Source of the DNA: Chloroflexota bacterium
Lineage (GTDB): Bacteria; Chloroflexota; Anaerolineae; DTLA01
Length of the DNA: 57,948 bases
Direction: 5' to 3'
Assembly (NCBI GenBank): GCA_014360805.1
Contig: JACIWU010000010.1
Coordinates: 1-57,948 of the forward strand
Position 1 is the first letter of the stretch. Every line of letters begins with the position of its first letter. The notes beneath the pieces were generated by a model, which saw only the letters and a program-made list of their open reading frames with translations, was not told the origin of the DNA and did not search any database. Below are positions 1-7,954 of the stretch, piece after piece. Both the position numbers and the translations under genes were made by a program.

Positions 1-66
1 CCCAGCCCCGAAGGGGGCTTCGCTCCTTCAGCGCGGGGGTTTAGCCCCGCGCGGCATGCCGCCCTG
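1..66. terminator. Hairpin-rich region after the flavodoxin-like gene
   Basis: Two inverted repeats lie just downstream of the minus-strand gene that ends at 67. A 5-bp stem pairs 5-9 with 14-18. A stronger 8-bp GC stem pairs 31-38 with 45-52 around the loop GTTTAG. There is no long T-tract, so this may be a weak terminator or a REP-like intergenic palindrome. The window edge hides what lies beyond. Confidence 0.4.
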
Positions 67-582
67 CTACTTCCCTGACAGGGCGGGCGCAATGCGGGCC
101 GCCCACTCCCTCACCGCATCCCAATCGCGGAAATCCCCTTCGGGGGACTTCATCGCGCGGATGATGAGGCGAAGCAAGAACGGCAAGCGGCTGCTGTCCA
201 TGACGCCTGGGAATAATCCCACATCCACGGGCTTCACGCTGGGCGTCTTGGCGCGGAGGTCGTCCAGGTAGGCCGCCACGGTGCAGCGGTTCTCCTCGGT
301 ATCGTTTGCCATGGTCAGGCACACGACAAAGTAGGCCACCGACATGCGGCTCAACTCCGCCTCGTGCTTCCGCACGAACGACACGACTTCGGGCATGAGC
401 CGCCCCGCGCGTATGGCGCTGCCGATGATGGCGCTGGTGTAGCCTGCCAGGCTGCGGACTTTGCCCACAGGCTGCACATCTACTTGGGCTCCCTGATCCC
501 GCAGCACCTCGGCAATCGTCTCGGCGACGGTTGCCGTGGACCCCATGCGGGTGGCATAGGCAACGAGAATTCGGTTTTGCAT
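67..582 (-). CDS. Flavodoxin-like (HemG/flavodoxin-domain) protein
   Basis: A protein of 171 residues. The N-terminus (ILVAYATRMGSTATVAETIA) is the FMN phosphate-binding loop of flavodoxin-type folds, and the later segment around YFVVCLTMAND fits a flavodoxin core. Proteins of this size with this ending resemble the flavodoxin-domain family that includes protoporphyrinogen oxidase HemG, but the substrate cannot be assigned. I chose the ATG at 582 because AGGAG sits 5 nt upstream; the ATG at 585 is only 2 nt from it. It is divergent from mutS2 and probably monocistronic. Cytoplasmic, FMN-binding by inference. Confidence 0.8.
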   Translation of the reverse strand: MQNRILVAYATRMGSTATVAETIAEVLRDQGAQVDVQPVGKVRSLAGYTSAIIGSAIRAGRLMPEVVSFVRKHEAELSRMSVAYFVVCLTMANDTEENRCTVAAYLDDLRAKTPSVKPVDVGLFPGVMDSSRLPFLLRLIIRAMKSPEGDFRDWDAVREWAARIAPALSGK

Positions 583-644
583 CATGGCTCCTTTCATGTT
601 GTTGCGGGCATCGCTTGGCGACATCATCGGCGGTTCATTCCGCT

Positions 645-673
645 TTGGCGAGGCCGCCGCCGTATGCTATACT
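645..673 (+). promoter_or_regulatory. Sigma-70-type promoter for mutS2
   Basis: A -35 TTGGCG at 645-650 and a -10 TATACT at 668-673 are separated by exactly 17 nt and lie about 60 nt upstream of the mutS2 start. The region also separates mutS2 from the divergent flavodoxin-like gene. Confidence 0.6.
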
Positions 674-734
674 CATTTCGTCGGGATGGCAAATGATTCC
701 CTGGCGGGCGGCCGCTTGGGGACAGGAGAAGCGG

Positions 735-3137
735 TTGGACGCGAAACATCTGCATACGCTGGAATTTGACCGCATTTTGGAGCGCGTGGCTGCGCACACG
801 TCGTTCTCCTTCGGGCGCGAGCGGGCGCTGGCGACCCAGCCCACGTCGGACCTGGACGAGGCCCGACGCCTGTTGCGGCTGACGGGCGAGGCGCGCCTGC
901 TGCTGGATACGAAGGGCGTGCTCTCCATCGGGGGTGCGCGGGACGTCCGCCCGCTGCTCAGCCGCGCCGAGCGCCGCGCCATGCTGGACGCGCAGGAACT
1001 GCTGGACATCCGCGAGACGCTCAACGCGGCGCGGACGCTTCGCCGTTCGCTGTCGCGGATGGGCGCGCAAGTCCCGCTCCTGGCGCAGAAGGCGTCGCAG
1101 ATAGAAGAGTGCGCGCACGTGGCAGCGGAAATCGGCCGCTGCATCAACGACCGCGGCGAGGTGGTGGATTCGGCCAGCCCCAAACTGGCCCGCATCCGCG
1201 CCGAAGTGCGCATCGCCCACGACCGCCTGCTGGACAAACTCAATCGCATCATCACGAGCGCCGACAATGCGCCGTTTCTCCAGGAGCCGCTCATCACCCA
1301 GCGCAACGGGCGATACGTGATTCCCCTCAAGGCCGAGTTCAAGGGCCGCATCCCTGGGCTGATTCACGACCAGTCTGGCTCGGGCGCGACACTCTTCATT
1401 GAGCCGCTGGCCACGGTGGAGTTGAACAACGCCTGGCGCGAACTCCAGTTGGAAGAGGAGCGCGAGGTGCGGCGCATCCTGATGGAACTGACCGACCTGG
1501 TGGCCGAGGAAAGCCCGCTGATTCTGCGCACGCTCCACATCCTGGCCGACCTGGACGTCATCTTCGCCAAGGCCAAGTACGCCGAGGAGATTCGCGCCAC
1601 GGAGCCGACGCTGGTGCCTTTCGCGCCCAAGCCCGCGCGCCCCGACGCGGAGGGCACCGAATTGCCGGCGCACCCTGGCTCGCGCATCCGCCTGCTGCGG
1701 GCGCGCCACCCGCTCCTGGCGCCCGAAACGGTGGTGCCGATTGACGTTGTCTTCACCGACCGCTTCTTCGTCCTTGTCGTTACAGGCCCCAACACGGGCG
1801 GCAAGACGGTGTCGCTGAAAACCGTGGGCCTGATGGCACTCATGGCGCAGTCGGGCCTGCACCTGCCCGCCGACGAGGGGAGCGAACTCACCGTGTTCCA
1901 CAGTGTGTTCGCCGACATCGGCGACGAGCAGTCCATAGAGCAGAGCCTGTCCACCTTCTCGTCGCACATGACGAACATCGTGGACATCCTGCGGCGGGCC
2001 GACTCGCAGTCGCTGGTGCTGCTGGACGAAATCGGCGCGGGCACGGATCCCGTGGAGGGTTCCGCTCTGGCGCGGGCCATCCTGTCGCACCTGGTGGAGC
2101 GGCGCGTCACCACCATGGCCACCACGCACTACTCGGAACTGAAGTACTACGCGCAGGTAACGCCAGGGGTGGAAAACGCCAGCGTGGAGTTTGACGTGGA
2201 GACGCTGTCGCCCACGTTTGAACTGACCATCGGCCTGCCTGGGCGCAGCAACGCCTTCGCCATCGCGTCGCGCCTGGGGCTGGACGAGGCAATTGTGCAA
2301 GAGGCCAGGTCGCTGGTGGCGCCCGAAACGCTGGAAGCCGACGTCCTGCTGGGCGAGATTCAGGTGGCGCACCGCGAGGCCCAAGCGGAACTCCAGGCGG
2401 CGCGGGCGGCCCGCGAGGAGTTGCAGCACCTGCAGCGAAGCCTGCAGAAGCAACTGGCCGAGTTGGAGGCGTCCAAGGCGGCGATTATCGCCCAGGCGCG
2501 GGAGGAGATGCGCGAGGAGTTGGAGGCGTTCCGCCGCGAACTGCAACGCGCCCGCCGCCAACTGGAGCGGGGCGCGGCCCTGCCCGACGCCGTCGTCCAG
2601 GCCGAGCAGATCGCCCAGGCGCTGGAGTCGCGGCTGCCCCCGCCACCACCTCCGCCCCCGCCCGAAATCGCGCCGGGGGAACTTCGCGTGGGCGCTTCGG
2701 TGTGGGTGAAATCCCTGAAGGCGGCGGGGGAAGTGGCCGCCATGGACGGCGACCGCGTAGAGGTGAGCCTGGGGCGCTTCCGCCTGTCGCTGGACGCCTC
2801 GGACCTGGAAGTGCGGGCCGCGCCTGTGCAGGAAGCCGCGGGGACTAGCGGGGGCGAGTACATCCCCCGACCGCAGGCGGGGCGGCCCGTGAAAGCCGAA
2901 CTGGATTTGCGCGGCCGCCGCGCCGAGGAGGTGTTGCCAGAGTTGGAACGCTATCTCAACGATGCGTTCCTCACTGGCTTGCCGTGGGTGCGCATCATCC
3001 ACGGTAGGGGCACCGGCGTGCTGCGCCAGATCGTGCGCGAGGCGCTGACAAGCCATCCCCTCGTGGCGGCGTACAAGTCGGGCGCGCCCGAGGAGGGCGG
3101 CGATGGCGTTACCATCGCGGAACTGGCCAAACGTTAG
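735..3137 (+). CDS. mutS2: Endonuclease MutS2 (ribosome-collision / recombination ATPase)
   Basis: An 800-residue protein, the usual MutS2 length. The N-terminal core and lever region is followed by the ABC-type ATPase: Walker A TGPNTGGKT near residue 350, the STFSSHM signature, and Walker B LVLLDEIGAGTDP near 426. Then come a long coiled coil, a run of nine prolines, and a C-terminal Smr nuclease domain from about 722 (LDLRGRRAEE and IIHGRGTG motifs). MutS2 proteins lack the mismatch-recognition domain; they act on stalled or collided ribosomes and restrain recombination. The start is the TTG at 735, with AGGAG 6 nt upstream. An upstream in-frame ATG at 531 would add 68 unrelated residues and overlap the divergent gene. 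Confidence 0.95.
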   Translation: MDAKHLHTLEFDRILERVAAHTSFSFGRERALATQPTSDLDEARRLLRLTGEARLLLDTKGVLSIGGARDVRPLLSRAERRAMLDAQELLDIRETLNAARTLRRSLSRMGAQVPLLAQKASQIEECAHVAAEIGRCINDRGEVVDSASPKLARIRAEVRIAHDRLLDKLNRIITSADNAPFLQEPLITQRNGRYVIPLKAEFKGRIPGLIHDQSGSGATLFIEPLATVELNNAWRELQLEEEREVRRILMELTDLVAEESPLILRTLHILADLDVIFAKAKYAEEIRATEPTLVPFAPKPARPDAEGTELPAHPGSRIRLLRARHPLLAPETVVPIDVVFTDRFFVLVVTGPNTGGKTVSLKTVGLMALMAQSGLHLPADEGSELTVFHSVFADIGDEQSIEQSLSTFSSHMTNIVDILRRADSQSLVLLDEIGAGTDPVEGSALARAILSHLVERRVTTMATTHYSELKYYAQVTPGVENASVEFDVETLSPTFELTIGLPGRSNAFAIASRLGLDEAIVQEARSLVAPETLEADVLLGEIQVAHREAQAELQAARAAREELQHLQRSLQKQLAELEASKAAIIAQAREEMREELEAFRRELQRARRQLERGAALPDAVVQAEQIAQALESRLPPPPPPPPPEIAPGELRVGASVWVKSLKAAGEVAAMDGDRVEVSLGRFRLSLDASDLEVRAAPVQEAAGTSGGEYIPRPQAGRPVKAELDLRGRRAEEVLPELERYLNDAFLTGLPWVRIIHGRGTGVLRQIVREALTSHPLVAAYKSGAPEEGGDGVTIAELAKR

Positions 3138-3171
3138 CCGTGTCGGACGCAGCAGAGCAAGGAGGTGCGCA

Positions 3172-3436
3172 ATGGACGGCTTCTGGGATGACCTGGAGCA
3201 GTTCGGCGAAGATCCGTTTCTGGACTTCCCGAACACGGCAGAGGAGATGCTGGGGCCTTACGGGTGGTGGGAGCAGCAGCCGCAACGCCCCGCCTACATC
3301 TGGATTCCGCCCGCTCCCCAACCGACGGGCACGCGGGGGCACCCTCGCCGAGATTTGGGAGGCCGTCAAGATGGTTGCGTTCATGATCGGTTTCCTGCTC
3401 TTTGTGCTTTGGATGATCGTGGCGATGTCGCTCTAG
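3172..3436 (+). pseudogene. Small tail-anchored membrane protein, frame broken at a G5 run
   Basis: The gene starts at the ATG at 3172 behind an AAGGAGG site and encodes an acidic, aromatic-rich segment (FWDDLEQFGEDPF, then YGWWEQQPQRPAYIW). At the GGGGG run 3335-3339 the frame must change by one base. The second frame then gives TLAEIWEAVKMVAFMIGFLLF and a hydrophobic anchor ending at 3436. With one G removed, this is a clean 87-residue protein with a single C-terminal membrane helix. Without the shift, the first frame runs on to 3474 in low-quality sequence. No family is recognised. It sits 34 nt after mutS2 and before the hydrolase, probably in one operon. The break may be a sequencing error, a mutation, or recoding. 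Confidence 0.6.
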
Positions 3437-3470
3437 CCGCCAGAAGAACGATGTGCGAGGAGGTCGGACG

Positions 3471-4130
3471 ATGAAGCAGGTCTATTTCAAGCACCCGAAC
3501 AAGCACGGCCCGCTGCTGGAGGGCGTGTTGCATCTGCCCGAGGCCGCGGGGCCGTCCTCCGGCGCGGTCATCTGCCACCCGCACCCGCAGTACGGCGGGA
3601 ACATGGATGTGCCGCTGGTTGTGGCGCTGGCGCGAGGGCTGGCGCGGGCGGGCTGGGCGGCGCTTCGCTTCAACTTCCGGGGAGTCGGCCAGAGCCAGGG
3701 GGCCTACGACGAGGGGCGGGGCGAAGTGGACGACGTGGAGGCGGCCGTGGCCTACCTGCGCGCGCAGGAGGGCTTGAGCGACGCGCCCGTTGCGCTGGTG
3801 GGGTACTCGTTCGGCGCGTGGGTTGCGCTGGAGGCGGCGCATCGCACAGCGCCCAGCGCCGTCGCGGCGGTGGCGCTGCCCTTGTGGCGCATGCCCGAGG
3901 GCTGGCTTGTAGACCTGGCCGCGCCCAAACTGTTCGTCGCAGGCGACCGCGACACCGTGTGCCCGGTGGGCGAACTCAAGGCGTGGGCAGGCGGGCTGCC
4001 CGGTATCAAAGAGATCGCGGTGCTGACCCGCGCCGACCACTACCTGGCCGGCAGGGAGGGCCAAGTTGCGGACGAAGTGGTGCGCTTTCTGAAAGCCCAC
4101 GCCGCGCCCGGACGGGGGGAGGCCCGATGA
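3471..4130 (+). CDS. Alpha/beta hydrolase (dienelactone hydrolase / CocE-like small hydrolase)
   Basis: A 219-residue cytoplasmic hydrolase. The oxyanion-hole segment VICHPHPQYGGNMD, the nucleophile elbow GYSFG near residue 110, the acidic residue in AGDRDTVCP and the histidine in RADHYLAG complete the usual triad order. The HPHPxxGG motif is typical of a family of small bacterial alpha/beta hydrolases whose substrates are mostly unknown. The ATG at 3471 is preferred over 3453 because GAGGAGG lies 7 nt before it. Its stop overlaps the next start (ATGA), so it is translationally coupled to the HAD phosphatase. Confidence 0.85.
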   Translation: MKQVYFKHPNKHGPLLEGVLHLPEAAGPSSGAVICHPHPQYGGNMDVPLVVALARGLARAGWAALRFNFRGVGQSQGAYDEGRGEVDDVEAAVAYLRAQEGLSDAPVALVGYSFGAWVALEAAHRTAPSAVAAVALPLWRMPEGWLVDLAAPKLFVAGDRDTVCPVGELKAWAGGLPGIKEIAVLTRADHYLAGREGQVADEVVRFLKAHAAPGRGEAR

Positions 4131-4852
4131 TCCGCGCCATTCTGTTTGACCTGGACGCCACGCTGCTGGACAACGACATGCGCACGTTCCTCCCGCCGTA
4201 TTTTCAGGCGCTGTGCTCCCGCCTGGGCGAGCGGATTCCGCCCGACAGGCTCACGCGGCAGATTATGGAGTCCACCCAGCGGATGATTCAGAACACCGAC
4301 CCTACCCGAACCAACGAGGACGTGTTCACGGCGGACTTCTTCCCCAAGATCGGCCACAGCCCCGAAGAGTTATGGCCCATCTTTTCGGATTTCTACGAGA
4401 TGGACTTCCCGGCCCTGCGCAAGTACACGCGGCCGCGGCCCGAGGCGCGCGAGGTGGTGCAGGAATGCTTTGACCGCGGGTACGACGTGGTGATCGCCAC
4501 AAGCCCGGTGTTCCCGCTGCGGGCGGTGCAGCATCGTCTGGAGTGGGCGGGCGTCGCCGATTTCCCCTATGCCCTCATCACCACCTACGAGAACATGCAC
4601 AGTTGCAAGCCGCAACCGCGCTACTACCTGGAGATCGCCGAGAAGATCGGCCGCGCGCCGTCGGAATGCATCATGGTGGGCAACGACCCGGAGGCCGACA
4701 TCGCGCCCGCCGCTCGGGCCGGCATGCGCACGTTCTACGTGGTGTACGAGGAGGCCGAACCTCATGCGGTGGCCGCCGACTACCGGGGAACGCTGACGGA
4801 TTTCCTGAGCCTGCTCCGCTCCTGGCCATTGCCGAAGGAGCCCGCGCCCTAG
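4127..4852 (+). CDS. HAD-superfamily hydrolase
   Basis: A 241-residue haloacid dehalogenase-type phosphatase. Motif I is FDLDATLLDN with nucleophile Asp8 and acid/base Asp10. Motif II is the T/S of VVIATSPVFP. Motif III is the lysine of SCKPQPRYY, and motif IV is MVGNDPEADIAPA. There is a helical C1-type cap between motifs I and II. It probably acts on a small phosphorylated metabolite, but specificity cannot be read. The start overlaps the hydrolase stop by 4 nt. The stop lies 6 nt from the end of the convergent permease gene. Confidence 0.88.
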   Translation: MIRAILFDLDATLLDNDMRTFLPPYFQALCSRLGERIPPDRLTRQIMESTQRMIQNTDPTRTNEDVFTADFFPKIGHSPEELWPIFSDFYEMDFPALRKYTRPRPEAREVVQECFDRGYDVVIATSPVFPLRAVQHRLEWAGVADFPYALITTYENMHSCKPQPRYYLEIAEKIGRAPSECIMVGNDPEADIAPAARAGMRTFYVVYEEAEPHAVAADYRGTLTDFLSLLRSWPLPKEPAP

Positions 4853-4858
4853 GCGGAC

Positions 4859-6410
4859 TCAGAACGCCCAGGCCAGGGTCATCGCGGCGCACACGCCCGT
4901 GATGAGGATGGCGATCACGAACGCGGTGCGGATGACCACGGCCTCCTCGCCGATGCGGTCAATGCTTGCGGCGGCGTTTTGCAGTTTCGCGGGCGAGATG
5001 ACGCTGGCCAGCCCGCCGCCGATGCCGCTGGCCGCCGCGATGAGCAGGCCCGCCGCGCCGATCTTCTGGGCCGTCGTCAGGTGTAGCGCCGTGAGCATGG
5101 CGATGGACGAGGTCTCCGACCCGCTAATGAATCCTCCCAGAAGCCCCAGGTAGGGCGCGACCAGCGGATACAGCCGCCCGAACATCCCCGCCGCGGCATC
5201 GGCCACCACGTACACCATGTTGCGCGCGGGGTCCACGAGGCGCCAGTCCAGCCCCTTGCCCGAATGGTTCATCACGAACGCGATGGCGAAGAAGACGGCA
5301 GCGGCCAGCACCGGCCGGGGCGCGCGTTTCAGCCATTTCCTGATGGACGTGCGGAGTTGGGGCCGTGTCGGTTTGAGGATGGGCAGCGCCAGCGCGGTGC
5401 TGACGAGAATCCAGAAGTACGCCTGCCAGAGCAGGCGTACCTTTTCCGGCGCGCCCGGGATGATCTCCACCGGCATGGCCCAGCGCTGGAACGTGAGGGC
5501 GAAGAGCGGCGAGAAAGGCGCGTTCACCAGCAGCGCGAAGACCGTGAGGATGAGCCAGGGCGACAGGGCCGCCGCCAGCGACATCCGCTGTAGCGCCGCG
5601 CGGTCGGCCTCCTTCAGGGTGGAAAGATCGCGGAGCGGGCGGCCGCTAACCTTGAGATAGCCCAGCATGACGGCCATAACGGCGACGCCGGCGGCCACGC
5701 CCGTCAAGGTGATCATGCCCAGCGCGTTCATGGCGATGGCGGTGAACCCCGCCGTGAGGCCGGCGAGCAGCGCAGGCAGCAGCCCCTGCCGCACCAGCGC
5801 CCACCGGCCCGCGATCCAGAGCATGCCCAGCGCGATGCAGGTGCTGATGATGGGCATGTAGCGGGCGAAGAGGTGGCCCACCTCGACCACGGGCCTGCCC
5901 ACGAAGTTGGCGAAGACCACCGCGGGGATACCCAGCAGCGCGTAGGTGCACAGGGCGTCGTACCCGATGGCGGGCAGCGCGATGGCCGCGAAGGACGAAT
6001 AGCCCAGCGCCAGCATGATGGGCGGCAAGACGGAGACCGGGACCGCCCCCAGCGCCGTGAGCAGCGTGCCGAAGCCGACGTTGATGATCATGATTTGCAC
6101 AGCCCTGTCGCCGGGCGACACCGTCTTGATCAAGGCCACGATGCGCGCCAGGGCGCCGGTCTCCTGCATGAGGGTTACCTGTAGGATGGAAGTGGCGACG
6201 ACCAGCGCGATGGGGAGCGAGGCCACCAGCCCGCCCAGGCTGGCGCGCAACGCGACGCCTAGCGGCGTGCCGAAGTACAGGCAAGCCGCCGCCAGCGCAA
6301 CGACCCAGCCGATGCCCCCCCGCCACATCCGCGGCGGTGCGCCGCAGCGTCAGGAGCAGCAGGATGACGAGAATCGGAGACAAGGCCAGGACAACGGAAA
6401 GGGCTTGCAT
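4859..6410 (-). pseudogene. lctP: L-lactate permease (LctP family), frameshifted near the N-terminus
   Basis: Residues read from 6328 down to 4859 form a multi-spanning LctP-type transporter. The family's internal repeats are visible (LPAIGYDALCTYALLGIPAV, GGFISGSETSS, ISPAKLQNAAASI). The N-terminal signal-like helix (MQALSVVLALSPILVILLLL) is in a different frame, starting at the ATG at 6410 behind AAGGAGG. The frames join if one base is removed from the C7 run 6315-6321 (G7 on the coding strand), restoring 516 residues; the family is usually about 500-570. LctP proteins import lactate or glycolate by proton symport. Whether the break is real or a homopolymer error cannot be settled here. Confidence 0.85.
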
Positions 6411-6450
6411 GTCTGCCTCCTTGGGCGAGAATGAGCGCACCGCGTCGCAT

Positions 6451-7266
6451 CTAGGGCTGCACGATGGGCGACGGGTTCGGGATAAACGGGTTCATGCGCA
6501 CGGCCAGCGAAAACAGGTAGGGATAGGCTCCCTTGAGATGCTCCATGTAGGCCAGCCATCGGACGCCCAGCAGCGCGTAGGCCCGCTCCATGTCGCCAGC
6601 CAGGTGCGCCAGGTCCGACGGCGGCAACGCCGACACATCTTCTCGGTAGGAGAGTTCGTCGGCCAAGTGGAACACGGCCCACAACAGCGCCGTGAAGGAT
6701 TCGTGCTCCGACAGCATGGGGTTCTCCAGCAGGCCGAGCAGGAAGCCCCGCTTGCCGATGAGGTACGCTTGAAGCCAGCGCAGGTCCACCTGGCCAATGG
6801 CGATGGCGTAGGGGTGCGACTCCAGCCGCGCGCGAAGCGCCGCGAAGTCCTCGTCGCCCCACGTCGTGTCCACCCTGCAGGCGTCGCGGAGGCCGCCCAG
6901 CCCGGGGTCGGCGCTGGCGAACGTCCGCAGGAGCCGCGTTCCCATCTCGCTGAAAAACGCGCCGATGACGACGTTCAGTTTCTCCAAGCGCGCGCGCCTT
7001 TCGCGCTCCTGCAAGAGGGCCTCGGCGAAGTTGGCGAGGACGCCCAGGAACGTGCCGACGCCCATGAGGATGACGGCGATGGCCAGCGCCTTGCCCGCGG
7101 GCGTGGCCGGATGGATATCGCCGTAGCCTACCGTGCCGACGGTAACGATGGTGAAGTACAATGCATCCAGCAGCGAGAGGCGTTCCGTCAGGGCGAATCC
7201 GACGGTTCCCAGCAGGAGGACGCCGACGAAGATCGCAAGGTAGATGCGGAGGCGGAATGGGATCAT
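6451..7266 (-). CDS. Two-transmembrane potassium channel with cytoplasmic domain
   Basis: A 271-residue protein. TM1 spans about residues 8-27, then a pore helix leads to the selectivity filter TVGYGD at residues 45-50, then TM2 (about 60-82). This is the minimal KcsA/Kch-type pore that tetramerises in the inner membrane. The remaining 180 residues are mostly helical with a basic start (LLQERERRARLEKLN). They show no RCK glycine-rich Rossmann motif, so the gating domain is not one I recognise. The ATG at 7266 has GAGG upstream. It is 12 nt from the MOSC gene and on the same strand. Confidence 0.85.
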   Translation of the reverse strand: MIPFRLRIYLAIFVGVLLLGTVGFALTERLSLLDALYFTIVTVGTVGYGDIHPATPAGKALAIAVILMGVGTFLGVLANFAEALLQERERRARLEKLNVVIGAFFSEMGTRLLRTFASADPGLGGLRDACRVDTTWGDEDFAALRARLESHPYAIAIGQVDLRWLQAYLIGKRGFLLGLLENPMLSEHESFTALLWAVFHLADELSYREDVSALPPSDLAHLAGDMERAYALLGVRWLAYMEHLKGAYPYLFSLAVRMNPFIPNPSPIVQP

Positions 7267-7278
7267 CGCAGACCTCGC

Positions 7279-7875
7279 TCATGTGGAATCGGGTTGGAAG
7301 CGCCGCCAGGAGTCATGTTCCCCTCCTGGGGGCTGCAACAGGCGCACGTCGTCGCCGATGCGGATGCGGCCGGGCTTCTCTACCCATGCGACCAGGCCAC
7401 GCCGCCCCCGCGCGGCCTTCACGAATCGCGGCGCAAGGCCGGAGATGTGGGGGTGCAGCGCCTGGATCACGCGGCCCGGCGCGAGGCATGGGAGGTTTTC
7501 GCCCTCCACGGCCAGGACTGCGCCGCCGGAGAAGAACAGGCGAACGCCCGGCGGCAGGCGGGTAAGACGCGGGATGCCTGCCAGGAGCAGGTTCGCGCCG
7601 AGCCACTCGGGCCGGACGGATTCCAGCGCCATGTCCCGCGCAATCTCGGCGAGTTCCTCCGCCGAGACGATGGAGACCTGGCGGGTGTTGCGAATCTCGG
7701 TGCCGCGAGGGTAATGGGGCGTGCGCCCGTCGGAGGGGCGGGTGAGGCCGGCGTGCCTGTCTCCGGCGAATCCCTCAAACGTAACCTGCGCCTCATCTGC
7801 GGGTGTGGTAATGAGGGATTCGGAATCCAATCCCAGATAGACGCCGGCTACGCGTCCCGACAAAAGCGTGTTCAT
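7279..7875 (-). CDS. MOSC-domain protein
   Basis: A 198-residue stand-alone MOSC domain (molybdenum cofactor sulfurase C-terminal type). Features include FEGFAGDRHAG, the tract RQVSIVSAEELAEIA, and the conserved cysteine in VEGENLPCLAPG. MOSC proteins bind sulfur or the molybdenum cofactor and support metallo-sulfur chemistry; the single-domain bacterial forms are poorly characterised. The ATG at 7875 fits the domain start. The open frame continues to 8217 upstream but there overlaps the histidine kinase gene in another frame, so that extension is rejected. Confidence 0.85.
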   Translation of the reverse strand: MNTLLSGRVAGVYLGLDSESLITTPADEAQVTFEGFAGDRHAGLTRPSDGRTPHYPRGTEIRNTRQVSIVSAEELAEIARDMALESVRPEWLGANLLLAGIPRLTRLPPGVRLFFSGGAVLAVEGENLPCLAPGRVIQALHPHISGLAPRFVKAARGRRGLVAWVEKPGRIRIGDDVRLLQPPGGEHDSWRRFQPDST

Positions 7876-7954
7876 GGCGAGCGGGCCTCTCCGCTGGTGT
7901 GGCAAGTGGCGCACGACCCCCAATCGGCGGCCGCGCCCCCATGTTACCACAGAC

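Noticed and set aside
624-3236. 870-codon open frame antisense to mutS2
   Set aside because: It lies opposite a fully recognisable MutS2 and is low-complexity Arg/His/Leu-rich sequence, as expected from GC-rich antisense frames.
3338-3474. Unshifted continuation of the small ORF after 3339 as the real C-terminus
   Set aside because: It gives Arg/Asp/Cys-rich sequence with no feature, while the shifted frame gives a proper membrane anchor with normal codon use.
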